DNA of 64,000 bases, from positions 147,658 to 211,657 of the forward strand of contig WELA01006423.1 of assembly GCA_009602735.1 (NCBI GenBank). Reading direction: 5' to 3'. The stretch's first letter is position 1. The number at the start of each line of letters is the position of its first letter. The stretch comes from Mesotaenium endlicherianum. Its lineage: Eukaryota; Streptophyta; Zygnematophyceae; Zygnematales; Mesotaeniaceae. Made by a program: the position numbers and the translations under genes. The notes beneath the pieces are model-generated. The model was not told the origin of the DNA. It saw nothing but the letters and a program-made list of their open reading frames with translations, and ran no database searches. Positions 1-10,996 of this stretch are shown here, piece by piece.

Positions 1-75
<75 letters not shown>

Positions 76-112
76 CACACACACATATACACACATGCGC
101 GCGCACACACAC
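1..112. repeat. (CT)n then (CA)n microsatellite
   Basis: About 72 bases of pure CT dinucleotide run straight into about 40 bases of AC-rich alternating purine-pyrimidine sequence, including a short GCGCGC stretch. This is simple-sequence DNA at the window edge. No gene is visible in it. Confidence 0.95.
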
Positions 113-218
113 AGAGACGGAGCATTCATGCGCATGCCAGCGAACGTCTACGGTCAGGCCTTCCCAGCCGTCCTTGTTGGTCTGAGCCCTTTTATACTAA
201 CTGAGCTGGACGAAGTAG

Positions 219-420
219 GTGCGCAACATTCTGAGCAAGAACTCTGTGGGGGCGTCTGCGAACAGGCACGAGGGCGGGATGCTGGCGGTGATGGGCCTGA
301 AGAACGCACCAGGTGGCGGTGCAGGCAGCATGACAGCTGGCAGAAAGGCGCGCTTCTTCAAGGGCCGCCCCCTAGCAGCGGCAGACGTGGGGCACAAGCA
401 AGCGCTCTCGCCTGAGCGTA
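219..420 (+). other. possible coding exon, unrecognised
   Basis: An open stretch here has the composition of a GC-rich coding exon and follows an AG that could be a splice acceptor (..GAAGTAG). It reads VRNILSKNSVGASANRHEGG and then a Gly/Ala-rich and basic segment (GGGAGSMTAGRKARFF). The frame stays open to about 680, but the later part looks like intron or UTR. I do not recognise a family and there is no clear donor. It may be the tail exon of a gene that starts left of the window, or chance. Confidence 0.2.
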
Positions 421-699
421 GGCCCTCCCCTGCTATCCCCCTGGCTCCAATTCCAGCCCCAGCCTCCGCTTGCTTTGCACCTGGTGCTGCTGGGAGGGGT
501 CTAGCACGCACTTCCTGGGCCCTGCCCCTCCGGTTGGCGCTTGCTGATTGGTTGACTCTCTGCGCGGAGGTCCTTGCAGAGGTGGTCATGGTGTGCTTGT
601 GCATTTCTTCTGCTTGTGAGAGGATTGTGCGCGGCTGCATTTTTTTGAAATTTTATTTAATGCGTGCCTGTGTGCGCTGACACGGTATAATCTGAATGG

Positions 700-2507
700 C
701 AATTGTGATCCTTTACGCACGCATGAGATTCGCAACAGGACTTTAGTTGGATCCATGGCGGCATATGCTGTAGTGCAGGATTGGCATCTTGGTCCTATGA
801 GTCTCTCCTCTCGGTCACTTGTACGATTTCATGTCGCGTGTTGTTTTGTTGGAATAACCGCACAGTTTGTGCTGTCAACCACGGGTTGAAAGCTTCGGAG
901 GTTCTTGACCAAGCTCTCGGAGGCCAGATGCTATGCTCTCCATTCTGTAGGACGCAGGCGTGCGCCAGCTCCATCAATGAACTCTTTGCGTGGATGTGTG
1001 TGTGCGCAGACGTCGCCACGCTGATGCTGACCGGGAACTTCATTGGGATTATGTTTGCCCGCAGCCTGCACTACCAGTTCTACTCGTGGTGAGCTCTCGC
1101 TGTCTTCCAGCGCCTTCGGTGCTTGTCCTGCCATGGGACCACCAAGCGTATGCACACGCTCGCGCACCGCTTCCGCCAGCACAGCATGCGCACCCTCTCT
1201 AGCCAGCTTGCTGATGCTCCCCCTCACCTGGGAGCTCGACTGTCCAGCTCTGACTGGTCAACGCCTGCTGCATATGATGTAACTGTCGCGAGAGCGGAGG
1301 CAGACGACGAGCGAAACTCCACCAGGAGACAGGAATTGTAAGCAGGCATCTGCCTGTGCAGGGCTCGAAAGTTTTTGCTTCCAACGTCTCCCGGTTGTTG
1401 TGGTGTTCAACTTGTCTGCTGGTTGTGGTGGGCGGCTGTGTATGCAGGTACTTTCACAGCATACCGTACTTGCTGTGGCGGACAAGCTTTCCTACTCCCA
1501 TCAGGTCCGCATACTTCTCTGCTGTTGTGCCTCCTGTGGCCCTCCAGCTGTTCTTCCTGGTTTCCGGGGGATGTGGGGTAGGGGGCAGGAGGGGGTGCTT
1601 GCAATCTTGTCTGTCAAATGCTGCCTGTATTGTCTGAAATTGAAGAGCTTGTCATGCATATGCCATGCATTGGACGCCAACTTGCAAGTTCTCAATTGCC
1701 AACTCGACTGGCCTCGTTGATCACCCTTGACAAGTACTTGGCACTAACGCTTGGTTCGACCACTTGCTCTTATTCGCTGCTATCGTGCAGGCTGGTGCTC
1801 TTTGCCATTATTGAGATATGCTGGAATGTTTATCCTTCTACGGCTGCTTCTTCCTTGGCTCTGTTGAGCTGCCACCTGGTTCTGCTAGGAGGATTATGGT
1901 GGGGCCCTCATGATGAGCCCCATACGCAAATAGTGAAGCGGGGGAGGAAGGTTGATTGAATGCTTCGTACTTTGTAATCAGATGGATGCAAACTTTGTGC
2001 GTAGAACTTTAAGCTTGTTCAAGGGCTTTAATATGTTTCAATATAATATACATATAAGCAAATGCACCATATGAATGGCTAATTGGTACATATGGGATCG
2101 ACACAACAGGCCACGTGGTTGATATGTTATCGAACATCGTGACGTGCAAATTTTACCAGATCAGCATGTGCTCTCAACCTTTTTGTGAAGACTAAGGTGT
2201 TTTCATAAATCATAAATAATCTCCTCAAAGTGCTAGTCAAGTCATCGTTCCACTTGTTGATTGTCCCAACATTAAGAACAAGAGTGCTCTTTGGAGTAGG
2301 ATTGGGTGAAGACTTAGAATCGGTTGCAAGGTCTTTATCATACTTGATCTTAAATGTATGTCCACGGGGTTAGGAACAATACTTGGGTACCTTATGCAGC
2401 GTGTCCATGATATAATTTAAAACTTTTGACAATTTGTGTTCAAATTGCCTGATTTTGAAAAAAAGAAGGTGATTTTAGAAAGAATAGTAGGAGTAGTAGT
2501 ATGACAT
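700..2507. other. no gene recognised; GC-neutral then AT-rich
   Basis: Between 700 and 1,960 several short open frames exist on both strands, but none shows a recognisable domain, codon coherence or convincing splice pair. From about 1,960 to 2,507 the sequence becomes AT-rich and looks intergenic. Confidence 0.5.
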
Positions 2508-2536
2508 ATTGCAGCAGGAAGGTAGCTGCTACACAT
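2508..2536 (+). repeat. left arm of 29-bp inverted repeat
   Basis: Bases 2508-2536 are the exact reverse complement of 5901-5929, including the core GCAGCAGGAAGGTAGCTGC. Similarity stops abruptly on both sides of the arms. Confidence 0.9.
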
Positions 2537-2551
2537 AGAGGCGCGTAGACA

Positions 2552-3594
2552 TTGCATGCCGAGACTTACTCAAACATTCTTATTTCATATCGCTTGATAG
2601 AGTACCATAGATCCGTGAACACTCGAGACGCGGACGTGTTTGCTCACTTACGAGCGATGACGGAGAGAGGTGAGGGAAGCCGGGGAGGCCCGAGCGACTT
2701 ACGCAATGATGGCGAGCAGGTCAATGGTAAGCAGATTAACGACATCGGTAAGGCGAGCGTAGCGAGCCAGCTTACTACTGACGAAATCGCCAAATTTCAT
2801 GCAGAGTTCCTTAAAGAGTACGAAAGCGAGCGAGCCGAGCTCAGCAAGGCGGAAGCGGCTGAGCTCAAAGCTGCGCAGCACGCTGCTCATCTCGAAATGG
2901 CCAAGTTACAGCAGGCAGTGAGCAAACTAGCGAAAAGCAAGGTCTCGCGAGCTCACGATGGCGAGGGAGCAGGGGGGACATCCTGCAGCAGCTCAAGCGG
3001 CTCAAGAGGAAAAGTGAGGTTGCAGGTGTGGGCAAGTTGTCAGAGGGCAACCGCGCCCAAATGAAGGTCATGAACGACCTCGCGGAGCTGTGCCACAACG
3101 ACCAAGATGCGCTGGACAAGGAAGACATTGAAGCGGCCCAAAGCGCACTCACTGAAGGTTTGTCTTTGATAACTTTTTGGCAAAAGCAAATCATTTCGGC
3201 GGACTTGCATAGCTGGCCTGTGATTAATGAGGTTGTCAAGTCCATGCAAACTAAGGATGAGAGCGAGGATTGGGAGAATCGGGTCCAAAAGCAAGTGGCT
3301 AAGAGTAAGAAGGCCAAAGAGGAGGAGAGGGAGTTTGATTTTAGTTACCGCAAACCACGGGCCAGCCCGTATGCGTTTAAGGCTAACCCCCGCGCTCCTA
3401 GGATGTATAGAAATGACTTGAGTTGCTGGCACTGCCACATGGTAGGCCACACATCTCGTTTTTGCCCTTCGGAGCCACCACCTAATGGCCCAAGCCCCCA
3501 ACAGAGGCAGCCTTTGCTAGCACCTGCTCAGGTAGCAAACTTCCAGGGGCCTAATGGGCCGCCCCAGGGGCCTTATGGCCAAACCCAGCGTTAG
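2552..3594 (+). pseudogene. gag-like region with CCHC zinc knuckle (DIRS-like fossil)
   Basis: The region encodes a Lys/Glu/Ala-rich helical segment, then a basic stretch (KSKKAKEEER), then one zinc knuckle CWHCHMVGHTSRFC (C-x2-C-x4-H-x4-C) and a Pro/Gln/Gly-rich tail. That order is typical of a retroelement nucleocapsid-like protein that binds the element RNA. It lies upstream of the reverse transcriptase on the same strand. The region belongs to a broken element and is treated as a fossil. Confidence 0.6.
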
Positions 3595-4440
3595 TAGCAT
3601 TTTTTGTTATTTGGAGTGTGAGTAGTTGGACATTGATAACCAGGCCTTTGGCCTCCATGGACAATTTAAATCATTAATATGATTATTTTTTATTACTTTT
3701 TATTGGCAAATTGTTGCTGAATTGGTTGGCCACCTAGGCCCCCTGGACATTTGGGTGCACATGCTCACGTTAAGGAGCATAACATTGTTGGATGTGGGTG
3801 GGATACCACGCCTAGGACTCCACAAACATTTGTTATTAATTATTGTTGTTGCTGGTTATGTTTGATTGGTTGTTGACTCGGTTCGTGCTTGTGGTCGTTG
3901 CATACATGATGGTGTTTGTTGTATATTTTTTTTGGCTATTTTGTTGGTTGTTATAGTTGCCGTTACGTTAGTTTGCTTCTTGGGCACAATAGTAGGCGGA
4001 TGATGCATGTCCTTCTTATCGAGGGACGTACGCCGCACGTATGGATGTGCGTGGGTGGAAGAAAGCCCCTTCAGGCCTCCTAGGCGCTGGCAGATTGCGC
4101 ACGAATGGAGACCACTCTCATTGAGCGTTGGCTTCCGCGGCTGGTTTTTTGTTTGTTGGCGTGCCACCCCTCGCGCACTGGCGCGTTGTGTTGCAAGGCT
4201 GCTATAGGCCCGAGGAGTGTGGGCAAAAGGTTTTTAAAGCACAGATTGAATGCACGCGCACTGGCGCAAGTATGCATGAAGGCTCCTGCCAGCCATGTAG
4301 GCATTGGCAGTGGGAGCCCGGTTGGTATCACTCCTATGGAGTTTTGGATCGTCGCGTGTAGAGGGGCTGCAATGCGATGTCAAAAGGGTGCTCACATGTG
4401 CCACACAAGTCGGTTGCCGGTGCATGCATAGCGTACCCCG
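3595..4440. other. spacer between gag-like and RT regions, nothing recognised
   Basis: About 850 bases between the two retroelement parts carry no domain I can name. The first half is T-rich and the second half is of mixed composition. It may hold eroded internal sequence of the same element. Confidence 0.5.
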
Positions 4441-5900
4441 ATGCTGCAATTGCGGAGCAGAGTAATGGAGGATGCCAATCAATCGTTGACACATTCGAGG
4501 CATTGTGGCCAAGACCAACCGCGGGTATGCTATATCGTGTGTTGGGTCATAGTTAATTTCGTGAGCGACGAGAAGGATTTCGAACACAAACTCCAAGTGT
4601 CCAAGGGGCGGAAGGAAGAAGCCGTGCAGTCGGACGGCGCCGCATCGAAGGTACCACCGCAAGCAACCGTGGTTGCAGGAAATTTGGGAGCAAATGTTGC
4701 CTGGTGGAAGCGTTGGTGTATGTCTTCGTTAGTCCTCTCTACCATTGAGAGTGGCTACAAGTTGGTGTGGGACACGCATACTGCACCTCAACATCACCAG
4801 CGCAACCATAAAGGTGTGGAGAAACACATACAGTTTGCTCGCGAGTCAGTGGGGGAGCTAGTAGCCTCCGGGGCTGCCAGAGAGTGGACTCTTCCAGGTC
4901 TCCCACACTGCATATGCCCCTTGAACGTGGTCGAGGGCAAGAAGTTACGGTTAATTCATGACCTGCGCCACGTGAACCGTGCGTTGAGGAAAGTAAAATT
5001 TAAGGATGAGGGGCTGGATAAGTTAGTCAATGTCGTGCCCGTAGACGACTTCGTGTTTACCATTGACCTCAAATCTGGCTATCATCACGTCAAGATGCAC
5101 GAAGATGCACATACGTTCTTGGGGTTCGAGCTGGATAAGAAGATTTACACTTTCACATGTCTCCCATTCGGGCTTGCGATCGCACCTTACGTATTCACAC
5201 GAGTGGTGAAAGAGCTAGTGGGAAGGTGGAGGCAGATGGGGATACGAGTCATAGCATATATCTAGACGACTTTTTGGTGAGCTGTCCCAGTGAGGAAGCT
5301 CACGCGCGAACAATGCGACTGGTGTTAGGCGAACTTGCACTAGCAAGATTCGTGGTGAATATGCAGCAGGCAGTACTTACGTGTTCAAAAATCACACAGT
5401 TCTTGGGTGTTGTGATAGACACTCGTAAACTTTGGGTGCACATTGGCAAGACGCGCAAGGAAAAGCTCCTGCTAACACTCCTCCACGTTCGAGCTATGGC
5501 CCACAGGACCAGTATCGTGCACATTAGAACGATAGCATCATTAGCAGGCCAGCTTATTTCTATGAAGGTGGCGTTTGGGGGCACCGCGGGCATGTACACA
5601 CGCCATATGTACACTATTATCAACCAGGGGTTTACCTGGGATGACATGGTCCCCATGACGGAAGGGCTGCTCCATGAGCTTGCTTTTTGGGAGGAGCACT
5701 TTGATAATTTCAATGGTGCTCCCATTCGGGCCACCATGGCCCCTGATTTTGTCATGCACACCGACGCTAGCGTGACCACATGGGGCGCAGTACTGAGATC
5801 GGTGGCCTCAGGGCAGACGTGGGAATTGCTGGGCCCACTCCCCGCAGCTAGCATCGGGGAATCGTCAACATTAAGGGAGATACTTGCCGCTAAGGCAGCT
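4441..5900 (+). pseudogene. DIRS-type reverse transcriptase and RNase H (fossil)
   Basis: Recognisable RT blocks run in order: [57 protein letters not shown], and the catalytic box YLDDFLVS, followed by the thumb and connection (QFLGVVIDT). An RNase H-like part follows with MHTDASVTTWGAVL and a TLREILAAK helix. The LKSGYHH, YLDDFL and TDAS-x2-WG pattern is the DIRS/Ngaro style rather than Ty3 or copia. The region is broken and is described only as a fossil. Confidence 0.7.
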
Positions 5901-5929
5901 ATGTGTAGCAGCTACCTTCCTGCTGCAAT
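5901..5929 (-). repeat. right arm of 29-bp inverted repeat
   Basis: This is an exact reverse complement of 2508-2536. A separate 11-bp-stem hairpin begins at its inner edge and continues to 5957. Confidence 0.9.
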
Positions 5930-5957
5930 GAGGCTTCTTTGCAATGAGAAGCCTCAT
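5928..5957. repeat. perfect hairpin abutting the inverted repeat
   Basis: The 11-bp arms 5928-5938 and 5947-5957 (core GAGGCTTCT / AGAAGCCTC) are perfectly complementary around an 8-base loop. The hairpin lies exactly at the junction between the retroelement fossil and the AT-rich flank. Confidence 0.8.
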
Positions 5958-7462
5958 GAGGGTTTCGTTTGTCGATGAGACACAACACGTGTGAAATCGA
6001 TCAAATTTGAACACTTGTCAAACTTTGGTTTGGGACATTTCATGTCGCAAACCTTCAACTTTATGCAAGGGATGTCTTCATTCAGACGTTGTCCTCTAAG
6101 TATGCATGATGATACCAATTAAGCTGCTACTTTATCCAGAATTCTTCATAGGTGAAACACCAATTTGAAGCATTCGAGACAAAATGGTGAAAGTATTTTT
6201 AGTTGATGTTACTGATCAGATTTCTTAGGATGCTTGTGAAGTTCTCCAAAATCATATTTTGAAATGGTATTACTATTGCTGTCAATTTGAAGAGTATGCG
6301 CAACTTGACCTAACACTGGACATATGAGTCGTGTTTTACGAACCCACCTGCTCACATAGAGAAATTAATCCAATCGCAAGAAAGAAGATCAAAATTATTA
6401 GCCAGGTCCACGTCAAATTTTCTTCATTGACTTACTTTAGCTACTCAAATAAACCCCATACCAATCTTTACAATGGATTGTGCTGAGCTCATTGTGACAA
6501 ATACAAATGGGCATACTTTGCATGATTTAATTTTCCTCAAAATGCTAAAAATGCACGAGCTTTGAGGTGACTCATGGACCGCTGCATTCTCGATTGAACC
6601 TAGTACGTGCACTAGTTTGTTTTCGTCACTATGGCCTCCCTCGCATAAACATCATGAGTAGAAATCTAGTAAGGGCCCTCGCTCGTGTGAGCCGTGGCCT
6701 GTACGTGCCTTCAAGAATTTATGTGCGAGTGCAATTTGGATCGATACGAGCGCGTTCGATCGCGAGGGCGCTTTTCCTCTGCGGCTTGGCTTTTGGCAAC
6801 CGCCATAAATTAGGCGCTCCATAAATTAGATCTCTTCCTTCGCTAAGACAGAGCGTCCTTGGGGCTTTTCATGAGCGGCCATGGCGAGGAGAAGCTAGGC
6901 GAAGCCTCGCCTGGGCCGCGAGGTAGCTCGTCAGGCGGGCTTGGGAGAGGCTGCTCTCGCTACTTAGAGGAGTCTGTGGGGTCACAAGTTGGAAGGGCGT
7001 GCTAGTGGGCAGCCATGGCCGCTCGTTATTGCAGGCGGCCATGGTCGCCTGCTTGTTATGAAGGTGTTAGAGAGAAAGAGGGGAGGGAGAACAAATGGTG
7101 AAGGGGGGGAGGGAGGGCAAAGAGGGTGGAGGTCGTCGCGTCGACTTCGAGCGTTGACAGCGTTCGTGCTGTTTCGACGTTCGATTTTGTCGCGATCGTT
7201 AGGAGGCACTTTGTGAAGGGATTTTGTTGGTCCCCTCGCAAACATTATCAATTGAGTACGAGGTCCAATTTGTGTTTGTCAGTAAGGCCCCCCTCACGTA
7301 AGATTTGTAAGGGGGAATTCAGTAAAGGTCTTGCACATGCGCGTCGGGTTTCTTGGTCGGACGAGCGTTAGGTCTTTTGACGTGTTCGAGAGGATTCTGA
7401 AACAACGGAAAGTTGGATTGCGCCAGGCCCGCCCATTATAAAGGGCAGAAGCCCTAAGAACA
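5958..7462. other. AT-rich intergenic sequence
   Basis: No coding signal is visible. The stretch from about 6,680 to 7,250 is richer in GC and contains a purine-rich run near 7,070-7,130, but its short open frames overlap on both strands and show no domain. Confidence 0.5.
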
Positions 7463-8627
7463 TCTACAACTTTCCTTTATTACCAAATCAACGTACGGAC
7501 TCATAGTAATTCCCAAGCTACGTACCGCAACTGTAACAACACATGTAAGTCTAGTCATTCTAGCGTTCAAGGGAAGATATGACGAGCCACAATCTACTTG
7601 ATATCCACTATAACGGTAGTACTTCTTTATTAATGAATATTAGAAGCTTAAAAAAAGGGTTCAAAACAGCTCATGCTCTAATTTAACAAGTTTATGAGCT
7701 CTGTCAAGAACTTACACAACAAGAGCAGACAACGATCTGATAAGGAAACACAGAGAGAAGGAGAGAAGAGAGTAAGGGCCGCTTACCGATGCTTATTTTG
7801 TCCTTTTTAACAAGCTTAACATCTTGAAGAGGAAGTATAAGCCTAACTTCTTCTTAAGGAACAAATACAAGGGGCTTAAACAAAAATTTCGAAAGATCTT
7901 GTGTTCTTCATTAGCAAGTATATAAGCAATGTTAAGAACTTATAGAACCTGTTTTTAAAAGACAGCGAAGCAAGCATATCAAAAAATATGTAAGGTAACA
8001 GAGAGACGAGAGGAGAGGAGAGAGGGCCGCTTAGCGATGCTTATTCTGTGTACTTCTTAACAAGTCAAATATCTCAGAGAGGAAGTATAATAGTACTTCA
8101 TCATGATGAATATTGGAGGCTTAGATGAGTACTTTAAAAGAGTTCGTGTTCTGGATTAGCAAGTTTGTGTTCTAAATGAGCAAGTTTATAAGCACTGCTA
8201 CGAACTCAAGAAACCTGTTTTTAAGTGAGAGAGAAGCAAACAGCGAAATTACAAGCATAATAGGTCTATGGAAATTCTTTAATGAGTATAAATAGAGTTC
8301 ATATTGTGAGCTAATACATGGATAATACTAATGTGTATTAATAAAGCATATTAAAGAGAAGATGAGTCAAATAACTTAAGTGCGTGAACATGAAAAAAAA
8401 AGGGAGGTAGTAAAAAGTGTGTCCACAAAGTTTTGATGTGGTTGGCTTCATTTGCTTTGTGATAGTCAATCACTTTGAAACTTTTGATGTAGGATGGAAA
8501 ACGTGGGCATTCGTGTGCTAGAATGATTGGACTTATACGTGATGTGCGTAGATTACATGTGCAATACGTAGTTTGGGAAAAAGTTTGAAACCGTATATAT
8601 GTTTGACAATAAAGCAAAGTTTTAGAC
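7463..8627. mobile_element. non-coding TIR repeat unit A
   Basis: The left end reads CATCTACAACTTTC and continues through ACATGTAAGTCTAGTCATTC near 7550. An imperfect reverse complement of that end lies at about 8372-8627 (for example GTAGATTACATGTGC near 8550). Between them are at least two diverged tandem units of about 250 bp, recognised by GCTTAnCGATGCTTATT at 7781 and 8029. No open frame of note is present. This looks like a non-autonomous DNA transposon with long terminal inverted repeats, although no target-site duplication is clear. Sequence similarity to unit B is about 75 percent by eye. Confidence 0.45.
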
Positions 8628-9450
8628 GTAGTTTGGGAAACTATCCCTCTAAGAATGTGAATCGAATGGCCTCAAATTTGTCATTCCAATACACGTCTAC
8701 AACTTTCAATTACGTACAATTTGAAATTTACTCCCAATCTGCCTATCGCCCATGTAAGTCCTCCCCGGCACATGTAAGTCTAGTCATTCTGGGTTTGAGG
8801 CAAAAACTTGATGTGCCACACGACTTTCCACGTGTTTCAAAGAAACACACTCCTTCTCGCATTCGTTTCAAAATTTCCTAAGTAAAACATTTTCATGAAG
8901 CAAACGAAGCCAAGCACATCAAAATTTCAAGGAACAGGTTTATAGCTTAAATTTACTTCTCTTTAGGGTGAAGTAATTAAAAACCAAAATTTTCAAAAGG
9001 AAGAAAGAGACAGTGAGAGAGTCGCTTAGCGATGCTTATTTTATGTACTTCTTTATAAGCTTATTACCTAGAAGAAGAAGTGTAAGAATACTTTGTTCAT
9101 AAATTAATGTTAGAAGCTCAAGTAAAGGGTTCAAAAGAGCTCATGCTTGTATTAACAAGTTTTTGAGCATTGTTAAAATTTATAAAACCCGACTTTAAGA
9201 GACAAAAGCACAATGCAGGATTTTTGAAGGCAACCGAGAGGAGAGAAGAGAGTGGGGGACGCTTAACGAAGCTCATTTCTTGCACTTCTTAACAAGCTTA
9301 ATATTTTGGGGGAAGTATGAGACTAATTCTTTATTATTGGATATTAGAGGCTTGAATGAAGAGTTCAAAAGAGCTCATGTTCTTAATTAGCAACTATATA
9401 AGCCCTGTCGAGAACTTATGGAACCTGTTCAAAGAGACAAAGAAGCAGAC
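7610..9450 (+). repeat. diverged ~240-250 bp tandem repeat inside the TIR units
   Basis: Recurring blocks include AAAAGAGCTCATG, a TTAACAAG..TATAAGC block, GAACTTATnnAACCTG, a GAGAGGAGAGAAGAGAG-like purine run, and GCTTAnCGATGCTTATTTTG followed by CTTCTTAACAAGCTTAA. Anchors at 7781, 8029, 9024 and 9261 give spacings of 248 and 237 bp within each unit. The array is interrupted at about 8372-8937 by the inward-facing ends of units A and B. Confidence 0.6.
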
Positions 9451-9824
9451 AAAATGTGTAACATCCCTAGAGGAGGAGAGGAGCAAAGAGAGGGCTGGAC
9501 ATAATACCAATGTTTTCGTAATGTACACATTTTGTAGAACAATGGGTTAAAGGATTGAAGAGCGTGAACATGGAGGAAGAAAAGGGAGGTAACGAGAAGT
9601 GTATCCACCAAGTTTGATGTGCTTGGCTTTGTTTACATTGTGATAATGTTTCCCATTCCAAATTTCTTGATGTGAAGGCGAGAAGAACTTTGTTTGGTAG
9701 GAAAACGTGGAATTCGTGTGGAAAGTCATGTCTTCCCTCTAACGCTAGAATGACTAGACTACATTTGCCGTGCGTAGATTACATGTGCGATACAAAGTTT
9801 GGTAATATACGAAAGTTGTAGACT
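8694..9824. mobile_element. non-coding TIR repeat unit B
   Basis: This unit has the same architecture and orientation as unit A. The left end at 8694 (ACGTCTACAACTTTC, then CATGTAAGTCTAGTCATTCT near 8772) is the imperfect inverse of the right end at about 9553-9824 (GAATGACTAGACTACATTTG near 9748, closing on GAAAGTTGTAGACTT). The inverted similarity extends about 240 bp and includes AAGCCAAGCACATCAAA, seen at 8910 and as its complement near 9610. Two tandem units are marked by GCTTAnCGA(T/A)GCT at 9024 and 9261. Confidence 0.5.
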
Positions 9825-10536
9825 TATCCTGTCCATTTGTCTTTCGACTTACATTTTTCTTAATATGGGGTGTGGTGAAGGGACGACTGACGAGCCATGC
9901 CCGCTGGCGGCAACACGAGGTGGACCGGCCGAGGTGAGTTGTGTCGACCAGTGTCAACCCTCCGTTGTTACTTGCACCCTTGGCGAGGCCTCTTTGTCCT
10001 TGGCGGCGCCTTGTTTGTGTGATAATTGATTAGTTTCGACGGCGACAAGCGCCGTCACTTTGTTTTGACATTTTTGTTTGTCGTCATCAATTGGGGGCGT
10101 TCGTGAGGGGAAGTTCGCGGCAGTTCGCGAGCCGCGACCCCCTCAAAATTTTGATCACAATTGAGGTGCCACGAGTATCAGAGAAGATAGTCGTTAGCTA
10201 GTTACGAGAAAGAGCAACGGTGTATTACTTCCACATGGACGATAGATAGGGGCTGGTTACGACACTTCGACCAACTTCGACCATCGAGCGCCGATCTGGT
10301 TGTCTTTTGTACGGTGAGTCTTTCCGACATCGTTGGCCATGTGACTAAGAGGCAAAAGCTCTTCTTTAGTTTACTTCAATCCACTTCAATCAGACCCTGG
10401 GGTGGAAATTGGCGCTAACTTTCCAGATTTTTGAATTCAGGCCCCTAAAATTTTGAATCCTGTCACTAATTTTCCCAGGTTTGATTTCAGGTTGTTAATG
10501 AGACATATTTATTTGATTAAAAGGCGCTAATTATCA
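9825..10536. other. unassigned flank upstream of the gypsy element
   Basis: This stretch contains a small GC-rich patch (9860-10030), a sequence CAATTGGGGGCGTTCG near 10088 and polyadenine/thymine-rich stretches. No gene is recognised. It does not match the first 220 bases of the downstream LTR copy. Confidence 0.4.
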
Positions 10537-10996
10537 CGACTGCCAACCACTGGACGGTGCCACACGCCCAACGCAAGCCGACCAGGTACGGAAAGTCAGA
10601 CTCACCGACCAAAGGACTGAATTATCTCAGCCAGCGGTTATGTCAAAGTCGTTATCACTGTCAAAGTGGTAACGACCCGTCAAACCCCACACCCAGGGAT
10701 GGATGGGGATTTGGACGAAGTAGTCAGCCGAAAGGCTAGGGGCCTGGAACCAGTAATGAGTCAGCCCAACAAGTGCCAAGGAAGGTGTTGATCAATTGGC
10801 TATCTAAACCAAGTACAGCAGGGATGTTGCAAAGGCGTCGTGTGCCACCTCGGCCAAGACCCTCAAGTGACTAAGCACGGCTTGAGTGTTCATCTTAAAC
10901 GATGCCAGCTGCCAGCCACCTAGGCATGATTGCCAGCTGGAAGGCTAAGCAATAACACCCAACAGTCACAAGGCATGCATGCATGCCGGGTGACAA
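10537..10996 (+). repeat. 5' LTR portion of the methyltransferase-bearing gypsy element
   Basis: It matches about 21157-21621 almost base for base, including AGGGATGGATGGGGATTTGG and GGCATGCATGCATGCCGGGTG, with small indels and many transitions. The matching segment ends sharply at both edges. The true LTR probably continues to the right here, but no second copy is available to define its end. Confidence 0.75.

Larger units (their letters stand above)
2508..5929 (+). mobile_element. DIRS-like retroelement fossil bounded by 29-bp inverted repeat
   Basis: This 3.4-kb unit carries a gag-like frame with a CCHC knuckle and a reverse transcriptase/RNase H of the DIRS (tyrosine-recombinase retrotransposon) type. 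Its outer edges are a perfect 29-bp inverted repeat at 2508-2536 and 5901-5929. No direct LTRs, integrase or tyrosine recombinase were found. It is broken, with a few breaks, and is an incomplete member of the family. DIRS elements normally have inverted terminal repeats and move by a tyrosine recombinase. Whether this 29-bp pair is the family's own terminus or a rearrangement product is open, because the right copy falls at the end of the RNase H region. AT-rich intergenic sequence flanks both sides. Confidence 0.6.

Noticed and set aside
197-640. 147-codon minus-strand frame opposite the possible exon at 219-420
   Set aside because: GC-rich sequence opens several frames at once. The plus-strand reading has the more protein-like start, and neither is certain.
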